Shown one piece after another: positions 1 to 9,061 of a stretch of DNA of 64,000 bases; position 1 is the first letter of the stretch, and every line of letters starts with the position of its first letter. This stretch comes from Salegentibacter salinarum (lineage in GTDB: Bacteria; Bacteroidota; Bacteroidia; Flavobacteriales; Flavobacteriaceae), in the NCBI RefSeq assembly GCF_900168115.1, contig NZ_FUZC01000015.1, positions 1 to 64,000 of the forward strand, read 5' to 3'. The notes under the pieces are model-generated. The model made no database searches and was not told the origin of the DNA. It worked only from the letters and a program-made list of their open reading frames with translations. The translations under genes and the position numbers were made by a program.

Positions 1-335
1 TTCTCACAATAAATCTTGTTTCAACCATAGGCTCATACACTGTTTCACCTATGTCTGTGAGATCTCCCGCGGTAAGACATATCACTTTCATTCCATATAT
101 CCGCATCATCTACACCCTGATCTCCGTATAGCTTTAGGACTTCGCTTTGTATGGCAAGCTCATCCAGATCAGCTATGCCTTATATGATGTTCGTGTTCCT
201 CGGACCGGAACTTTGCCGCAGGCTTCCTTCAGATTCCACCTCACGATGGACACCCTTGCCTTTGGCTAATGATAGGTAGCTATAAACCCCCATAACGGAC
301 TTGCACCGTCAAGTGATATGCCATGCACGGCACAC
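1..335 (-). mobile_element. Group II intron, 5' portion (domain I), runs off the left edge
   Basis: Read on the minus strand the segment begins with GTGTGCC at 335, matching the GUGYG 5' end of group II introns, and continues with domain I stretches I recognise from bacterial group II introns (GTGCAAGTCCGTTATGGGGG near 300; GAATCTGAAGGAAGC near 240; GGTCCGAGGAACACGAAC near 210). A short hairpin loop at 144-159 carries CATA, which could pair with TATG at the end of the 5' exon (EBS1/IBS1-like), but this is tentative. No reading frame is expected here; the intron-encoded reverse transcriptase/maturase, if present, would lie beyond the window. The element sits immediately after the terminator of the tail-specific protease gene. 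The domain I looks too elaborate for a class C intron, so the class is left open. Confidence 0.8.
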
Positions 336-338
336 CAT

Positions 339-369
339 AAAAAAAGCGCCTCATTACTGAAGCGCTTTT
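339..369 (-). terminator. Intrinsic terminator of the tail-specific protease gene
   Basis: Arms 342-353 and 358-369 form a 12-bp stem with a single G-U pair and a 4-nt loop. On the minus strand it is followed by seven T. It ends the gene at 389-2524, and the intron begins 4 nt after the T run. Confidence 0.85.
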
Positions 370-388
370 ACTCTTTCTATAAGAAAAA

Positions 389-2524
389 TTAGTCTCTTAC
401 TTTCGCTAATTTATCTTCTCTAATGTTATTTTTTCGCATATCAGATAGCACGTGAATGGCTTCTTCAACGTAAACATCCCTGCTTAAATTACTATGCCAA
501 CGATCTCTTTTTTCTTTCAAGATAGTATCGTTCTCAAACATTTCTTCTTCATAAGGCAAGGAAGTAAAAGTCAGGTTCGTTTTATAATCGTTTATGGAGT
601 CAAAGCTTTTTGCCATTTCCTGATTTCTTTCTGCAGTGGCCGCATATTCTTCAAAGTTAAGAGAATGTGCACTGTTTTCACTCTGGTCTTTAATCCATTT
701 GGCGTGCTGCTCAATGCGCTTTAACTGCTCATTAGAGTTCATTCGCTCTTTACTTTCAGAAATGGTTTTTTCAAAATCTACATAACCATCCCAAACTTCA
801 TATTTAGCCGGATCAATCTTATCCCACGGCAACGGATTGTCCTGGTCTTTTTCCCCAATATCTACAAAGCTGTAACGGTCTGGAACCACTACATCACTTT
901 TCACACCTTCTAATTGGGTAGAACCACCATTTACCCTATAAAATTTCTGGGTGGTTAGTTTTAAGGCTCCTACATCTCCAAATTCATTACTTCTCAACCA
1001 ACGGTTAAGATCTATAACATTTTGAACGGTTCCTTTACCATAGGTTTGTTTACTTCCTATAATAATTGCACGCTTATAATCCTGCATTGCAGCCGCCAGA
1101 ATTTCTGAGGCTGAAGCTGAAAGTTCGTTCACAAGAATTACCAGTGGACCATCCCAAAGCACCGATGGATCTTCATCTGAAAGTACATCTTTTCTTTGTC
1201 CGTTAGATTTAACCTGAACAATTGGGCCTTCTTCAATAAATAGTCCGGCAATATCTACTACGGTTTTTAAAGAACCTCCACCATTATTTCTAAGGTCAAG
1301 GACAAGACCGTCCATATCTTTTTCTTTTAATCGAATAATATCTTTCTTGATATCTGAAGCAGCATTTCGCTCTTCATAATCTTCCATATTAAAGTAGAAC
1401 TTAGGCAAATTAATTACACCAAAATTCTTCCCTTCCTGCTCAACCATAGCCGTTTTAGCATAGGTTTCTTCAATTTCAACAATATCACGGGTTAAAGTGA
1501 TTTCTTCAATATTACCCATTAACTTTTTGCGAACTGTGAGGGTGACTTTAGAATCTTTCGGGCCTTTAATTAAGTCTACCGCATCTTCCAGGCGCATCCC
1601 TACAATACTCACAGGATCTTCTTCATCTTCCTGCTGTACTTTTAAAATTTCATCACCTTCAGAAAGTTCTTCACTTCTCCAGGCAGGACCACCAGATATA
1701 ACTTCGGTTACTGTAATATTGTCGCTTTTCTTTTGAAGACGGGCACCAATTCCTTCCAGCTTCCCAGACATGGCTATATCAAACCTATCTTTATCCTGAG
1801 GAGCGAGATATAGGGTATGCGGATCAAAAGATTCGACAATTGCATTTAGATAGACTGAGAAATAATCTTTACGGTCCAAATCATCTGTAAAATCATAGTA
1901 TTCATCCAAAGAACTTAAAGTTACCTCGCGGGCGTCTTTTTCAAGTTCTTCTTTAGATTTCATCTCATAATCCGGGTCTTCTTCTTTTTTCATTTCTTCA
2001 TCTTCCACTTTGTCGTGATAAGTGATAAGGGTAGAAAATTTAAGCTGCTTTCTCCAACGCTCTTTTAGCTCTTTTTTGGATGACACATATTCAGCTTCAG
2101 AAAAGTCTGTATTTATATCTTCAGCTTCAGAAAAATCAAAAGGTTCTTTCAGGATTTCTTTGTAGATTTTTCGCGCTTCTTCAGATCGTTTTTGAAGTCG
2201 GTTATAAGTAAGATCAAAAAAACCGATTTCCTTTTCATTAATCTGGTCGTCTATTTTATCTCTATACTCATTAAATTCTTCAATATCACTGGCATAAAAG
2301 AATCGTTTAGACCCATCTAAGCCTCCAAGATACTTATCGTAAACTCCTTCAGAAAATTCATCATTAATCTCCCTTGCATCATAGTGACCTTCATTTAAAA
2401 CATAGGTAATAAGATCTATAAGAAGTTTATCTTTGTTAGGATCGTCAAATTTTTTAGTAGTAAAACTACAGGAAGTAGCCGCCATTAAAAGCACCACCAC
2501 CAAGATTTTAAAATTCCTTTTCAT
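389..2524 (-). CDS. prc: Carboxy-terminal (tail-specific) processing protease, S41 family, lipoprotein
   Basis: Periplasmic C-terminal processing serine protease of the Prc/Tsp type, which trims or degrades proteins by their C-termini. The chosen start gives a signal peptide ending in the lipobox A-A-T-S-C (Cys 19); longer in-frame starts up to 2581 would put extra residues ahead of this signal. An N-terminal helical segment (about 30-220) is followed by a PDZ domain (about 245-330) and the S41 catalytic domain with S-A-S-A-S-E (catalytic Ser about 471) and Y-G-K-G-T-V-Q (Lys about 497), then a C-terminal Prc-type tail. Length of 711 residues is normal for the Prc group. It is divergent from surE and ends in its own terminator. 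The family call is firm; substrates are unknown. Confidence 0.93.
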   Translation of the reverse strand: MKRNFKILVVVLLMAATSCSFTTKKFDDPNKDKLLIDLITYVLNEGHYDAREINDEFSEGVYDKYLGGLDGSKRFFYASDIEEFNEYRDKIDDQINEKEIGFFDLTYNRLQKRSEEARKIYKEILKEPFDFSEAEDINTDFSEAEYVSSKKELKERWRKQLKFSTLITYHDKVEDEEMKKEEDPDYEMKSKEELEKDAREVTLSSLDEYYDFTDDLDRKDYFSVYLNAIVESFDPHTLYLAPQDKDRFDIAMSGKLEGIGARLQKKSDNITVTEVISGGPAWRSEELSEGDEILKVQQEDEEDPVSIVGMRLEDAVDLIKGPKDSKVTLTVRKKLMGNIEEITLTRDIVEIEETYAKTAMVEQEGKNFGVINLPKFYFNMEDYEERNAASDIKKDIIRLKEKDMDGLVLDLRNNGGGSLKTVVDIAGLFIEEGPIVQVKSNGQRKDVLSDEDPSVLWDGPLVILVNELSASASEILAAAMQDYKRAIIIGSKQTYGKGTVQNVIDLNRWLRSNEFGDVGALKLTTQKFYRVNGGSTQLEGVKSDVVVPDRYSFVDIGEKDQDNPLPWDKIDPAKYEVWDGYVDFEKTISESKERMNSNEQLKRIEQHAKWIKDQSENSAHSLNFEEYAATAERNQEMAKSFDSINDYKTNLTFTSLPYEEEMFENDTILKEKRDRWHSNLSRDVYVEEAIHVLSDMRKNNIREDKLAKVRD

Positions 2525-2670
2525 AAATAGCATAAATTTCATCATTAACAGCTGCCCAAAATACATTAAAAATTGTGCCAATAAAGCTAATAGGTAATAA
2601 TAATTTGTTAAACTACTAAGATAAGGTTTCTTGTTGAAATTACTATTTTAGCTCCTATAAAAAATAGGCT

Positions 2671-3453
2671 ATGACAAAGAAAAAACCATTAATACTGGTT
2701 ACTAATGACGATGGTATTACCGCTCCCGGAATACGAACTCTAATTGAGGTGATGAAAGAACTGGGTGATGTAGTAGTAGTGGCACCGGATAGCCCACAAA
2801 GCGGAATGGGACACGCCATAACCATTAGTGATACTTTATTTTGTGAACAGGTGACAATTAAAGAAAATTACAAGCATAAGGAATACAGCTGCTCCGGGAC
2901 CCCGGCCGACTGTGTTAAAATCGCCACCCAGGAAATTTTACACCGTAAACCCGATCTTTGTGTGAGCGGAATTAACCACGGTTCAAATTCTTCTATAAAC
3001 GTTATTTATTCGGGAACTATGAGCGCAGCGGTAGAAGCCGGTGTAGAAGGAATCCCCGCAATTGGATTTTCATTATTAGATTATTCTTTGAATGCCGATT
3101 TTGAACCTGCCAGAAAATATGTAAAAGCCATAACAAAAAACGTAATTAAAAACGGACTACCAAAAGGGGTGGTTCTGAACGTCAATATTCCGAAACTTAA
3201 GGCCTCAGAAATTAAAGGAATGAAGGTGTGCCGGCAGGCCAACGCCCAATGGGAAGAAGAATTTGATAAAAGAACAAATCCGCAGGGACGGGAATATTAC
3301 TGGCTTACCGGGAAATTTGTGAATAAAGATAAAGGTGAAGACACTGACGAATGGGCGCTTGAAAAAGGCTATGTCTCGGTGGTGCCCGTACAATTTGATC
3401 TAACAGCACATCACTTTCTAGACGATTTAAATAACTGGGAGCTTAATGATTAA
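2671..3453 (+). CDS. surE: 5'/3'-nucleotidase SurE
   Basis: Metal-dependent nucleoside-monophosphate phosphatase involved in survival and nucleotide salvage. The N-terminal L-V-T-N-D-D-G-I motif carries the metal-binding Asp pair (residues 13-14), followed by A-P-D-S-P-Q-S-G and S-G-I-N-H-G-S-N, all typical of SurE. At 260 residues it is full length. It is the first gene of a plus-strand cluster with a small membrane protein (8-nt overlap) and lpxB, a common arrangement in Flavobacteriia. Confidence 0.95.
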   Translation: MTKKKPLILVTNDDGITAPGIRTLIEVMKELGDVVVVAPDSPQSGMGHAITISDTLFCEQVTIKENYKHKEYSCSGTPADCVKIATQEILHRKPDLCVSGINHGSNSSINVIYSGTMSAAVEAGVEGIPAIGFSLLDYSLNADFEPARKYVKAITKNVIKNGLPKGVVLNVNIPKLKASEIKGMKVCRQANAQWEEEFDKRTNPQGREYYWLTGKFVNKDKGEDTDEWALEKGYVSVVPVQFDLTAHHFLDDLNNWELND

Positions 3454-3727
3454 GCAAAATATTTTTATAGGGTTTTTAACCGGAATTTCCGCCAATATTG
3501 GCGGCATTCTCCTCTATATCCTACTTTTTTCTGAAATGGGAATAGACGAAACTTTAGACAACGCTATTGCTGAAGGTTATTTTGGCAAACTCATTGCCCT
3601 GGGAGCTATTTTAAACTTTTTACCTTTTTTCGTATTCCTCAGGAAAAAACAAATTTATCATGCAAGAGGTGTACTTATGGCCAGTATTATTGCTGCAATT
3701 AGCATTTTTATTTCAAAAATTATCTAA
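3446..3727 (+). CDS. Small three-helix membrane protein, function unknown
   Basis: A 93-residue protein with three predicted hydrophobic helices (about 5-28, 47-65, 73-92) separated by short charged loops. I do not recognise a characterised family. It overlaps the end of surE by 8 nt and is followed by lpxB after 56 nt, so it is probably translationally coupled to surE and co-transcribed. Its place between surE and lpxB suggests an envelope role, but this is inference only. Confidence 0.75.
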   Translation: MIKQNIFIGFLTGISANIGGILLYILLFSEMGIDETLDNAIAEGYFGKLIALGAILNFLPFFVFLRKKQIYHARGVLMASIIAAISIFISKII

Positions 3728-3783
3728 ATGAAACCAGCAGGCTGCTGAACCCTAATTCTAATATTGGGGTAAAAATTATAAAT

Positions 3784-4899
3784 ATGAAATATTACATAAT
3801 CGCAGGAGAAGCTTCAGGAGACCTTCACGCATCTAACCTAATGCGCGCTTTGAAACAAACCGATCCAGAAGCTGAATTCAGGTTTTGGGGTGGTGATCTT
3901 ATGCAGGCGCAGGGCGGAGAACTTGTTAAACATTACCGCGAACTTGCTTTTATGGGATTTGCCGAAGTACTTTTTAACCTAAAAACAATTCTGAAGAATA
4001 TTTCGTTTTGTAAAGAGGATATAAGTTCTTTCAATCCAGACGCTATCATTTTTATAGATTATCCCGGCTTCAATTTAAGGATTGCCAAATGGGCCAAAAA
4101 GGAAGGTTACCAGACGCATTTTTATATTTCTCCACAAATCTGGGCCTGGAAAGAAAACCGAATTCAGGCGATAAAGCGGGACATAGATCATATGTACGTG
4201 ATCCTACCGTTTGAAAAAGAATTTTATGAAGAAAAACATAATTTCCCGGTTCATTTTGTTGGTCACCCGCTCATAGACGCCATAGGCCAAAAAGATCTTC
4301 CCGATGTACCGGCAGTGAAAAATGAATATCAGTTAGACGAAAGGCCAATAATTGCAGTTTTACCCGGAAGTCGAAAACAGGAAATATCAAAAATGCTGGA
4401 AGTAATGCTAAGTATTACGCCAGATTTCCCTGAATACCAGTTTGTAATTGGTGGTGCTCCCAGCCAAGATGCTGAATTTTATGCTCCTTTTATTAAGCAG
4501 AAGAATATAAAACTGATTATGAACAGGACTTACGATTTGCTAAGTCTTTCTCACGCCGCATTGGTCACGTCAGGAACTGCTACCTTAGAAACCGCATTAT
4601 TTAAAATACCAGAAGTGGTTTGCTATAAAGGCAACTATATTTCCTACCAAATCGCTCGTCGAATAGTAAACCTGGATTATATTTCTTTGGTCAATCTAAT
4701 TATGAAACGAGAAGTTGTAAAAGAGTTAATTCAGGACGATTTTAATACGAAAATGCTCAAAAAAGAGTTTAAGAAGATACTGGAGAAAGAAAATCGTACG
4801 AGAATCTTTAAAGATTACTTTGAACTGGAAAGAAAACTGGGCGGAAAAGGCGCCAGCGAGAAAACAGCTCAATTAATTGTAGAAGCGATTAAAAATTGA
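3784..4899 (+). CDS. lpxB: Lipid-A-disaccharide synthase
   Basis: GT19 glycosyltransferase that condenses UDP-diacylglucosamine with lipid X to make the lipid A disaccharide on the inner face of the cytoplasmic membrane. The N-terminus has A-G-E-A-S-G-D-L-H, the hallmark LpxB motif (residues 6-14), followed by F-I-D-Y-P-G-F-N and I-S-P-Q-I-W-A-W, then L-P-G-S-R-K-Q-E and S-G-T-A-T-L-E-T in the C-terminal half. At 371 residues it is full length. Two short hairpin-forming palindromes occupy the 56-nt gap before the start. Presence implies LPS synthesis and agrees with lptC elsewhere in the window. Confidence 0.96.
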   Translation: MKYYIIAGEASGDLHASNLMRALKQTDPEAEFRFWGGDLMQAQGGELVKHYRELAFMGFAEVLFNLKTILKNISFCKEDISSFNPDAIIFIDYPGFNLRIAKWAKKEGYQTHFYISPQIWAWKENRIQAIKRDIDHMYVILPFEKEFYEEKHNFPVHFVGHPLIDAIGQKDLPDVPAVKNEYQLDERPIIAVLPGSRKQEISKMLEVMLSITPDFPEYQFVIGGAPSQDAEFYAPFIKQKNIKLIMNRTYDLLSLSHAALVTSGTATLETALFKIPEVVCYKGNYISYQIARRIVNLDYISLVNLIMKREVVKELIQDDFNTKMLKKEFKKILEKENRTRIFKDYFELERKLGGKGASEKTAQLIVEAIKN

Positions 4900-4902
4900 T
4901 CT

Positions 4903-5442
4903 ATGAAGAAAGCTTTTAAGTTACTTTTTTTAAGTTTTTTTGCCCTAAGCATTATTTCCTGCGGAAGTTCGCGCTCTAAGGTAATTACCACTAAAAGCGA
5001 AGATAATCGCTCCGAAAGAGTTTCTCATTCAAGAAATACTGAAATTGAACCCGTAGATAACAAAGTTTATAACATCATTTCTAAAGCCAAAAGTTTTGAA
5101 GGCACGCGATACAAATATGGTGGCACTACCAAAAGGGGTATGGACTGCTCCGGACTTATATACACGGCCTTTTTAGAAGAAGAAATCGCTGTTCCGAGAA
5201 CTTCCCGCGCAATGTCTTTAGAAGGCGAACGTCTTTATATGAAACAGGTAACTCCCGGCGATTTATTATTTTTTGAAACCGACAAAAACCGAAAAGTAAT
5301 TAACCATGTTGGTTTGGTGGTAGAAAGAGAACGGGAAAATATTTATTTTATTCATTCTTCTACCTCTCGCGGGGTTATTATTTCTTCACTTTCTGAACCT
5401 TATTGGAATGGAGCTTTTGTAATGGCTCGCCGAATTTTATAA
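4903..5442 (+). CDS. NlpC/P60-family cell-wall hydrolase, lipoprotein
   Basis: Probable peptidoglycan stem-peptide endopeptidase of the outer membrane or periplasm. Signal peptide with lipobox ending at Cys 20. The NlpC/P60 domain covers about residues 55-178: catalytic Cys 82 in M-D-C-S-G-L, His 135 in N-H-V-G-L-V and a third polar residue near H-S-S-T-S-R-G (151-157). It follows lpxB by 3 nt, so the two are very likely co-transcribed. Downstream lies the decayed comEC, which in related genomes commonly follows. Confidence 0.92.
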   Translation: MKKAFKLLFLSFFALSIISCGSSRSKVITTKSEDNRSERVSHSRNTEIEPVDNKVYNIISKAKSFEGTRYKYGGTTKRGMDCSGLIYTAFLEEEIAVPRTSRAMSLEGERLYMKQVTPGDLLFFETDKNRKVINHVGLVVERERENIYFIHSSTSRGVIISSLSEPYWNGAFVMARRIL

Positions 5443-5540
5443 TTTTTAGTAATCACCGGATTTTTATTTGAAATTCCCGGCACGGCTCTTTTCATTTTTT
5501 TCGGTTTTCACTTTCTTATTTTCACAGCAGGTTTTCTAAG

Positions 5541-6552
5541 GGCACGAAATTATTTAAGCCCTGGCAACCACGGTTAAAAGTCACAAAATATTTTTGAGGA
5601 TTATTAAGCGTAAGCATCGCAGCTCAAATTGGATTTTGCCAATAGGTCTATTCTATTTTCATCAATTCCCGGGTTTATTCTTTCTTTCTAACCTGGTTGT
5701 TTTACCGGTACTGGGAATTATTTTAGGATTTGTTATTTTGGTAATTCTACTTTCCCTGCTTGATTTACTCCCAAACTTTATAGCTGAAACTTATGGAACG
5801 TTAATCAGTATATTGAATCCATTCATCTCCTGGGTGGTGGGAAAAGAAGAATTTGTTTTCACCGATATCCACTTCAATATTTAGCAAAAGCTAAGTGCGT
5901 ATTTATTAATTTTCTTTTTCATTCTTTTACTTTATCAGAAAAGCTTCAGAAAACCTATTTTCTTTCTCTGCGGAATTTTGTTATTCCGGGGAAGTATGTT
6001 TTAAAGTAAATGGCAAAATTCAGCTTCAGAAAGCATCGTTTTTCATAAACTAAGAAAGACAGGGATAGGAATTTAAAAAGAGGAAAAGCTAATTTTATAT
6101 CATAATTTAGATGATGAGATTCAGAAAGAAATTCGGCTAAAGATTATAAAACCGGCCGGAATATTGATCAAATTGAAGAAAAACGAATTCCAGATATTTT
6201 AGCGTTTTCTGAAACTTCAGTTTTAATTATAGACAGCAGTGCAATCTACAGGCTCAAAGATTTTAAACTCGCACTAATCTTACTCCGGTCTTCACCAAAA
6301 GTGAACTTAGAACGGCTTATACAGCATTTAAATCCTGAAATAATTATTGTTGACGGAAGCAAATACCATAGTTATGTAGCTCGCTGGGCAAATACAGCAA
6401 AAGAACAAAAAACCCGTTTTCACCATACGGGTAAAACGGGGCTTTTCGCATCTCAACTGAACCATAGGGTCCACTCTCAACTAACACTTAAATTTTGCTC
6501 GATAATCGAGACGATATTTCAATCAAAAGAACCTTTAAATTTCTCCTGGTAA
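5541..6552 (+). pseudogene. comEC: Remnant of comEC (DNA uptake channel/MBL-fold protein)
   Basis: Pieces of a flavobacterial ComEC can be read in several frames. From 5541 the frame reads K-P-W-Q-P-R-L-K-V-T-K-Y-F, then a TGA at 5595-5597 where TGG (Trp) is expected, then G-L-L-S-V-S-I-A-A-Q-I-G-F. A missing T in the run at 5634-5637 shifts the frame, and the next frame reads L-P-I-G-L-F-Y-F-H-Q-F-P-G-L-F-F through membrane helices to a stop at 5884. After several more stops, the C-terminal MBL-like part is open from 6118 to 6552 (I-I-V-D-G-S-K-Y-H-S-Y-V and H-H-T-G-K-T-G-L-F). The family-like part ends near 6450. The N-terminal OB-fold and first membrane half are not visible. Not functional as read. 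Confidence 0.8.
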
Positions 6553-7067
6553 TCTGCAAAAGCTTCTTTTGAAGTCATTTTTTTATATTCATCTTTCGCA
6601 AAAAGCTTCAAATATAATTCCAGTTGCTGTGGTGTCCTATACCCCGGAATAGGAGCGATTAAATTTGCTTCTTCATCAAAGAAAACAAGACTTGGGTATC
6701 CTGTAATTTTTAGCGCTCTAGCTAATTGATGCGAGGAATTTCTTCTTTTTTTCTTTTCAGGATCGTATTGTGGGTTTTCAAAAATCTGACCTTTAAAATC
6801 TATTTCTTCTTCACCTTCAGCATTAAATTTTACCGGATAATAATGTTCATTTACATATTCAATTACATCAGCGTTGGTAAAGGTATTTTTATCCAGCATT
6901 TTGCAGGGACCACACCAAACGGTATAGGCATCCATAAAGATCTTTTTAGGTTCCTCTTTTTGAGCTTCCAAAGCCTCATTCATACTCATCCATTTAATTT
7001 CCTGCGCCTGTGCATTTATTCCAACTAACAGAAAAATTATGGTAATTATTCTAATCATAAATCGCAT
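6519..7067 (-). CDS. Thioredoxin-fold protein, exported
   Basis: A 182-residue periplasmic thioredoxin-like protein. The signal peptide ends near Q-A-Q (about residue 21). The active site is W-C-G-P-C (about 51-55) with the downstream cis-Pro region T-G-Y-P-S-L-V-F-F; a charged insert of about 25 residues (P-E-K-K-K-R-R-N) lies between. It may reduce or isomerise disulfides in the cell envelope. Its 3' end overlaps the open frame of the comEC remnant on the opposite strand. A second Met three residues in would also serve as start. Confidence 0.88.
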   Translation of the reverse strand: MRFMIRIITIIFLLVGINAQAQEIKWMSMNEALEAQKEEPKKIFMDAYTVWCGPCKMLDKNTFTNADVIEYVNEHYYPVKFNAEGEEEIDFKGQIFENPQYDPEKKKRRNSSHQLARALKITGYPSLVFFDEEANLIAPIPGYRTPQQLELYLKLFAKDEYKKMTSKEAFADYQEKFKGSFD

Positions 7068-7091
7068 TTTTTTTACTTTTTTACTTTAAAC

Positions 7092-7123
7092 AAAAAACGT
7101 TCCTAAAATTAAGAACGTTTTTT
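7092..7123 (-). terminator. Intrinsic terminator, downstream of the POT transporter gene
   Basis: Perfect 11-bp inverted repeat (7092-7102 and 7113-7123) with a 10-nt loop and A/T runs on both sides. It closes the DPP4-POT operon on the minus strand. Confidence 0.8.
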
Positions 7124-7145
7124 GGTTTTAAATGCCATTTTTAAT

Positions 7146-9056
7146 TTATTTCCTGTCTCTTTCGGTATCGGCAATTTCATATTGTTCCTGTTCCAGCATT
7201 TCCCTCTCGTTATCTTCAGCACCGTGAGTAAGACGCTTTAAAGGTTTTAGCATAAATATCACTATTAAACCGAAGACCGTGGTAAATATGGTAATGCCAA
7301 TAAAGGTTCTAAACTCTAATTTAGTTTGAACTTCTTCGATCACAAAATCACCATAATATCCAACTTTATCTTCTTCCTGCCTGAAATTAAGCATCACGTG
7401 ATAAGGATCCTGGGCGGTTGCCCCTTCCTTTTTCAGGTTTGCTATAATTTCTGATTTCCGATCATCATTTTCAAAGTTCATGAGTTCCATTACAGGCTCA
7501 CCAGATTCCATATTTGTTACTGCAATCTCATTATTCTCGAGATAAACAAAACCATTAAAGGTAAAATCATTTTTATTCTGAATTATGGTGTCATTTAATT
7601 GCAATCTATTAGCCACATCATCGGCTTCTGTGCTTAATTGAACAGTAGCTGGTTCCCCCTGGGAGAATTCACCAATAAGTCCCGCCATTTTATTTCCAAG
7701 TCCTGTAGCAGCAAAATAAACACCCATCATAAGAGAGGCATACTTAACCGGTGCCAATTTGGTAATAAATGAAAGCGCCACCGGGGAAGAACAAAGTTCT
7801 CCAATAGTATGTAGTAAGTAAGCCAAGACTAACCAATACATAGCTGATTTACTTTCAAAAGCTGAATATTCCTGAGAAGCTATAGCCATAAATACGAAAC
7901 CAAGACCCATAATAATTACCCCGGTAGCCATTTTAAAAATTGAAGAAGCTTCTTTATTCTTCAGCTTTCTTTTTGCCCAGAAATTCGCCACAATTACTCC
8001 AAAAATAATAATGAACATAGCATTTAAGGACTGAAACCAGGTTGCAGGTACTTCATTACCAATAAGCGGTAAGGTTACCGAAAGTGTTCTGTCAGTTTTA
8101 TCTGCTGCGTAAATGTTCATTAGTCCTCCAGCCTGCTCAAAAGCACCCCAAAAAACAACAACAAGCAGGAATGATAAGATCATTACTACATACCTGTCTT
8201 TCATTACCTGCGTAGTAAGATCCTTATACACCATAAGCATCAAAGCGATTACCAGGGTTAAGAAAATAAACAGTAAACCAAACGGAATAGATTCTGCAAT
8301 TAGAAAATATATAGAACCTACCATTAGAATTGAAGTAATAGTAAGTTGTATAGGAGATTTTAAAAGTTCACTAAACATCTTACTAAGAGACGCTCCTTCA
8401 TTACGTTCTACCTTAGATAAAAGGTTACCAACATTTACTAAGTACTTTTGACCCCATAGGTAAACGATAAGTCCAAAAGCCATTGCAATACCTGCAAGTC
8501 CAAAGCCATAGTGCCAACCAATATTTTCACCAACATAACCAACTATCAAACTGGAAAGAAAAGCACCAAGATTAATCCCTATATAAAATATGGTAAAACC
8601 TTTGTCTCGTCTAATATCACCGGCCTTATAAAGACCTCCTACCATTGTAGAAATATTAGGTTTAAGCATCCCAACACCAACAATAATTAATCCCAGACCA
8701 CTATAAAACGCCCACATCTCTTCCACGGCTAAAATACCATGACCAGCTACAAGGATAATTCCACCCCATAACACCGTCTTCTTTTGACCTAATAATTTAT
8801 CTGCTATAATCCCTCCCGGAATCGATGCCACATAAACTAACATGGTATACCAACCGTAAAGGGCGATGGCTTCACCACCTGTCCAACCAAGACCTGCGTT
8901 TCCACCGGTTGTTGCACTTACTAAATATAAAACGAGAATAGCACGCATTCCATAATAGGAAAAGCGTTCCCACATTTCGGTAAAAAATAAAATATACAGG
9001 CCTATTGGGTGCCCGAATAATTCTTTTTGCGGAACTCTGTTTGTAACTGTTGCCAT
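7146..9056 (-). CDS. POT/PTR-family proton-dependent oligopeptide transporter
   Basis: Major-facilitator peptide importer of the inner membrane. The N-terminus has the POT signature region F-F-T-E-M-W-E-R-F-S-Y-Y-G-M-R (about 25-39, E-x-x-E-R type) and later helices include F-Y-I-G-I-N-L-G-A-F (PTR2 signature). At 636 residues it is longer than the usual 480-520 because of a hydrophilic insert of about 100 residues (about 475-585) before the last helix, and an acidic tail. It starts 5 nt after the dipeptidyl peptidase gene, so DPP4 would release dipeptides in the periplasm and this protein would import them. Confidence 0.93.
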   Translation of the reverse strand: MATVTNRVPQKELFGHPIGLYILFFTEMWERFSYYGMRAILVLYLVSATTGGNAGLGWTGGEAIALYGWYTMLVYVASIPGGIIADKLLGQKKTVLWGGIILVAGHGILAVEEMWAFYSGLGLIIVGVGMLKPNISTMVGGLYKAGDIRRDKGFTIFYIGINLGAFLSSLIVGYVGENIGWHYGFGLAGIAMAFGLIVYLWGQKYLVNVGNLLSKVERNEGASLSKMFSELLKSPIQLTITSILMVGSIYFLIAESIPFGLLFIFLTLVIALMLMVYKDLTTQVMKDRYVVMILSFLLVVVFWGAFEQAGGLMNIYAADKTDRTLSVTLPLIGNEVPATWFQSLNAMFIIIFGVIVANFWAKRKLKNKEASSIFKMATGVIIMGLGFVFMAIASQEYSAFESKSAMYWLVLAYLLHTIGELCSSPVALSFITKLAPVKYASLMMGVYFAATGLGNKMAGLIGEFSQGEPATVQLSTEADDVANRLQLNDTIIQNKNDFTFNGFVYLENNEIAVTNMESGEPVMELMNFENDDRKSEIIANLKKEGATAQDPYHVMLNFRQEEDKVGYYGDFVIEEVQTKLEFRTFIGITIFTTVFGLIVIFMLKPLKRLTHGAEDNEREMLEQEQYEIADTERDRK

Positions 9057-9061
9057 TTAGC

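Noticed and set aside
1-335. Class C group II intron
   Set aside because: The terminator-adjacent position fits, but domain I seems too large; the class was left open.
5594-5884. Open frame of 96 codons as a separate membrane protein
   Set aside because: It reads as an inner part of ComEC joined by a 1-nt deletion to the upstream frame, so it is part of the pseudogene.
6301-6552. Open frame of 83 codons as a separate gene
   Set aside because: It is the C-terminal end of the comEC remnant; the frame is open upstream to 6118 without a start codon.
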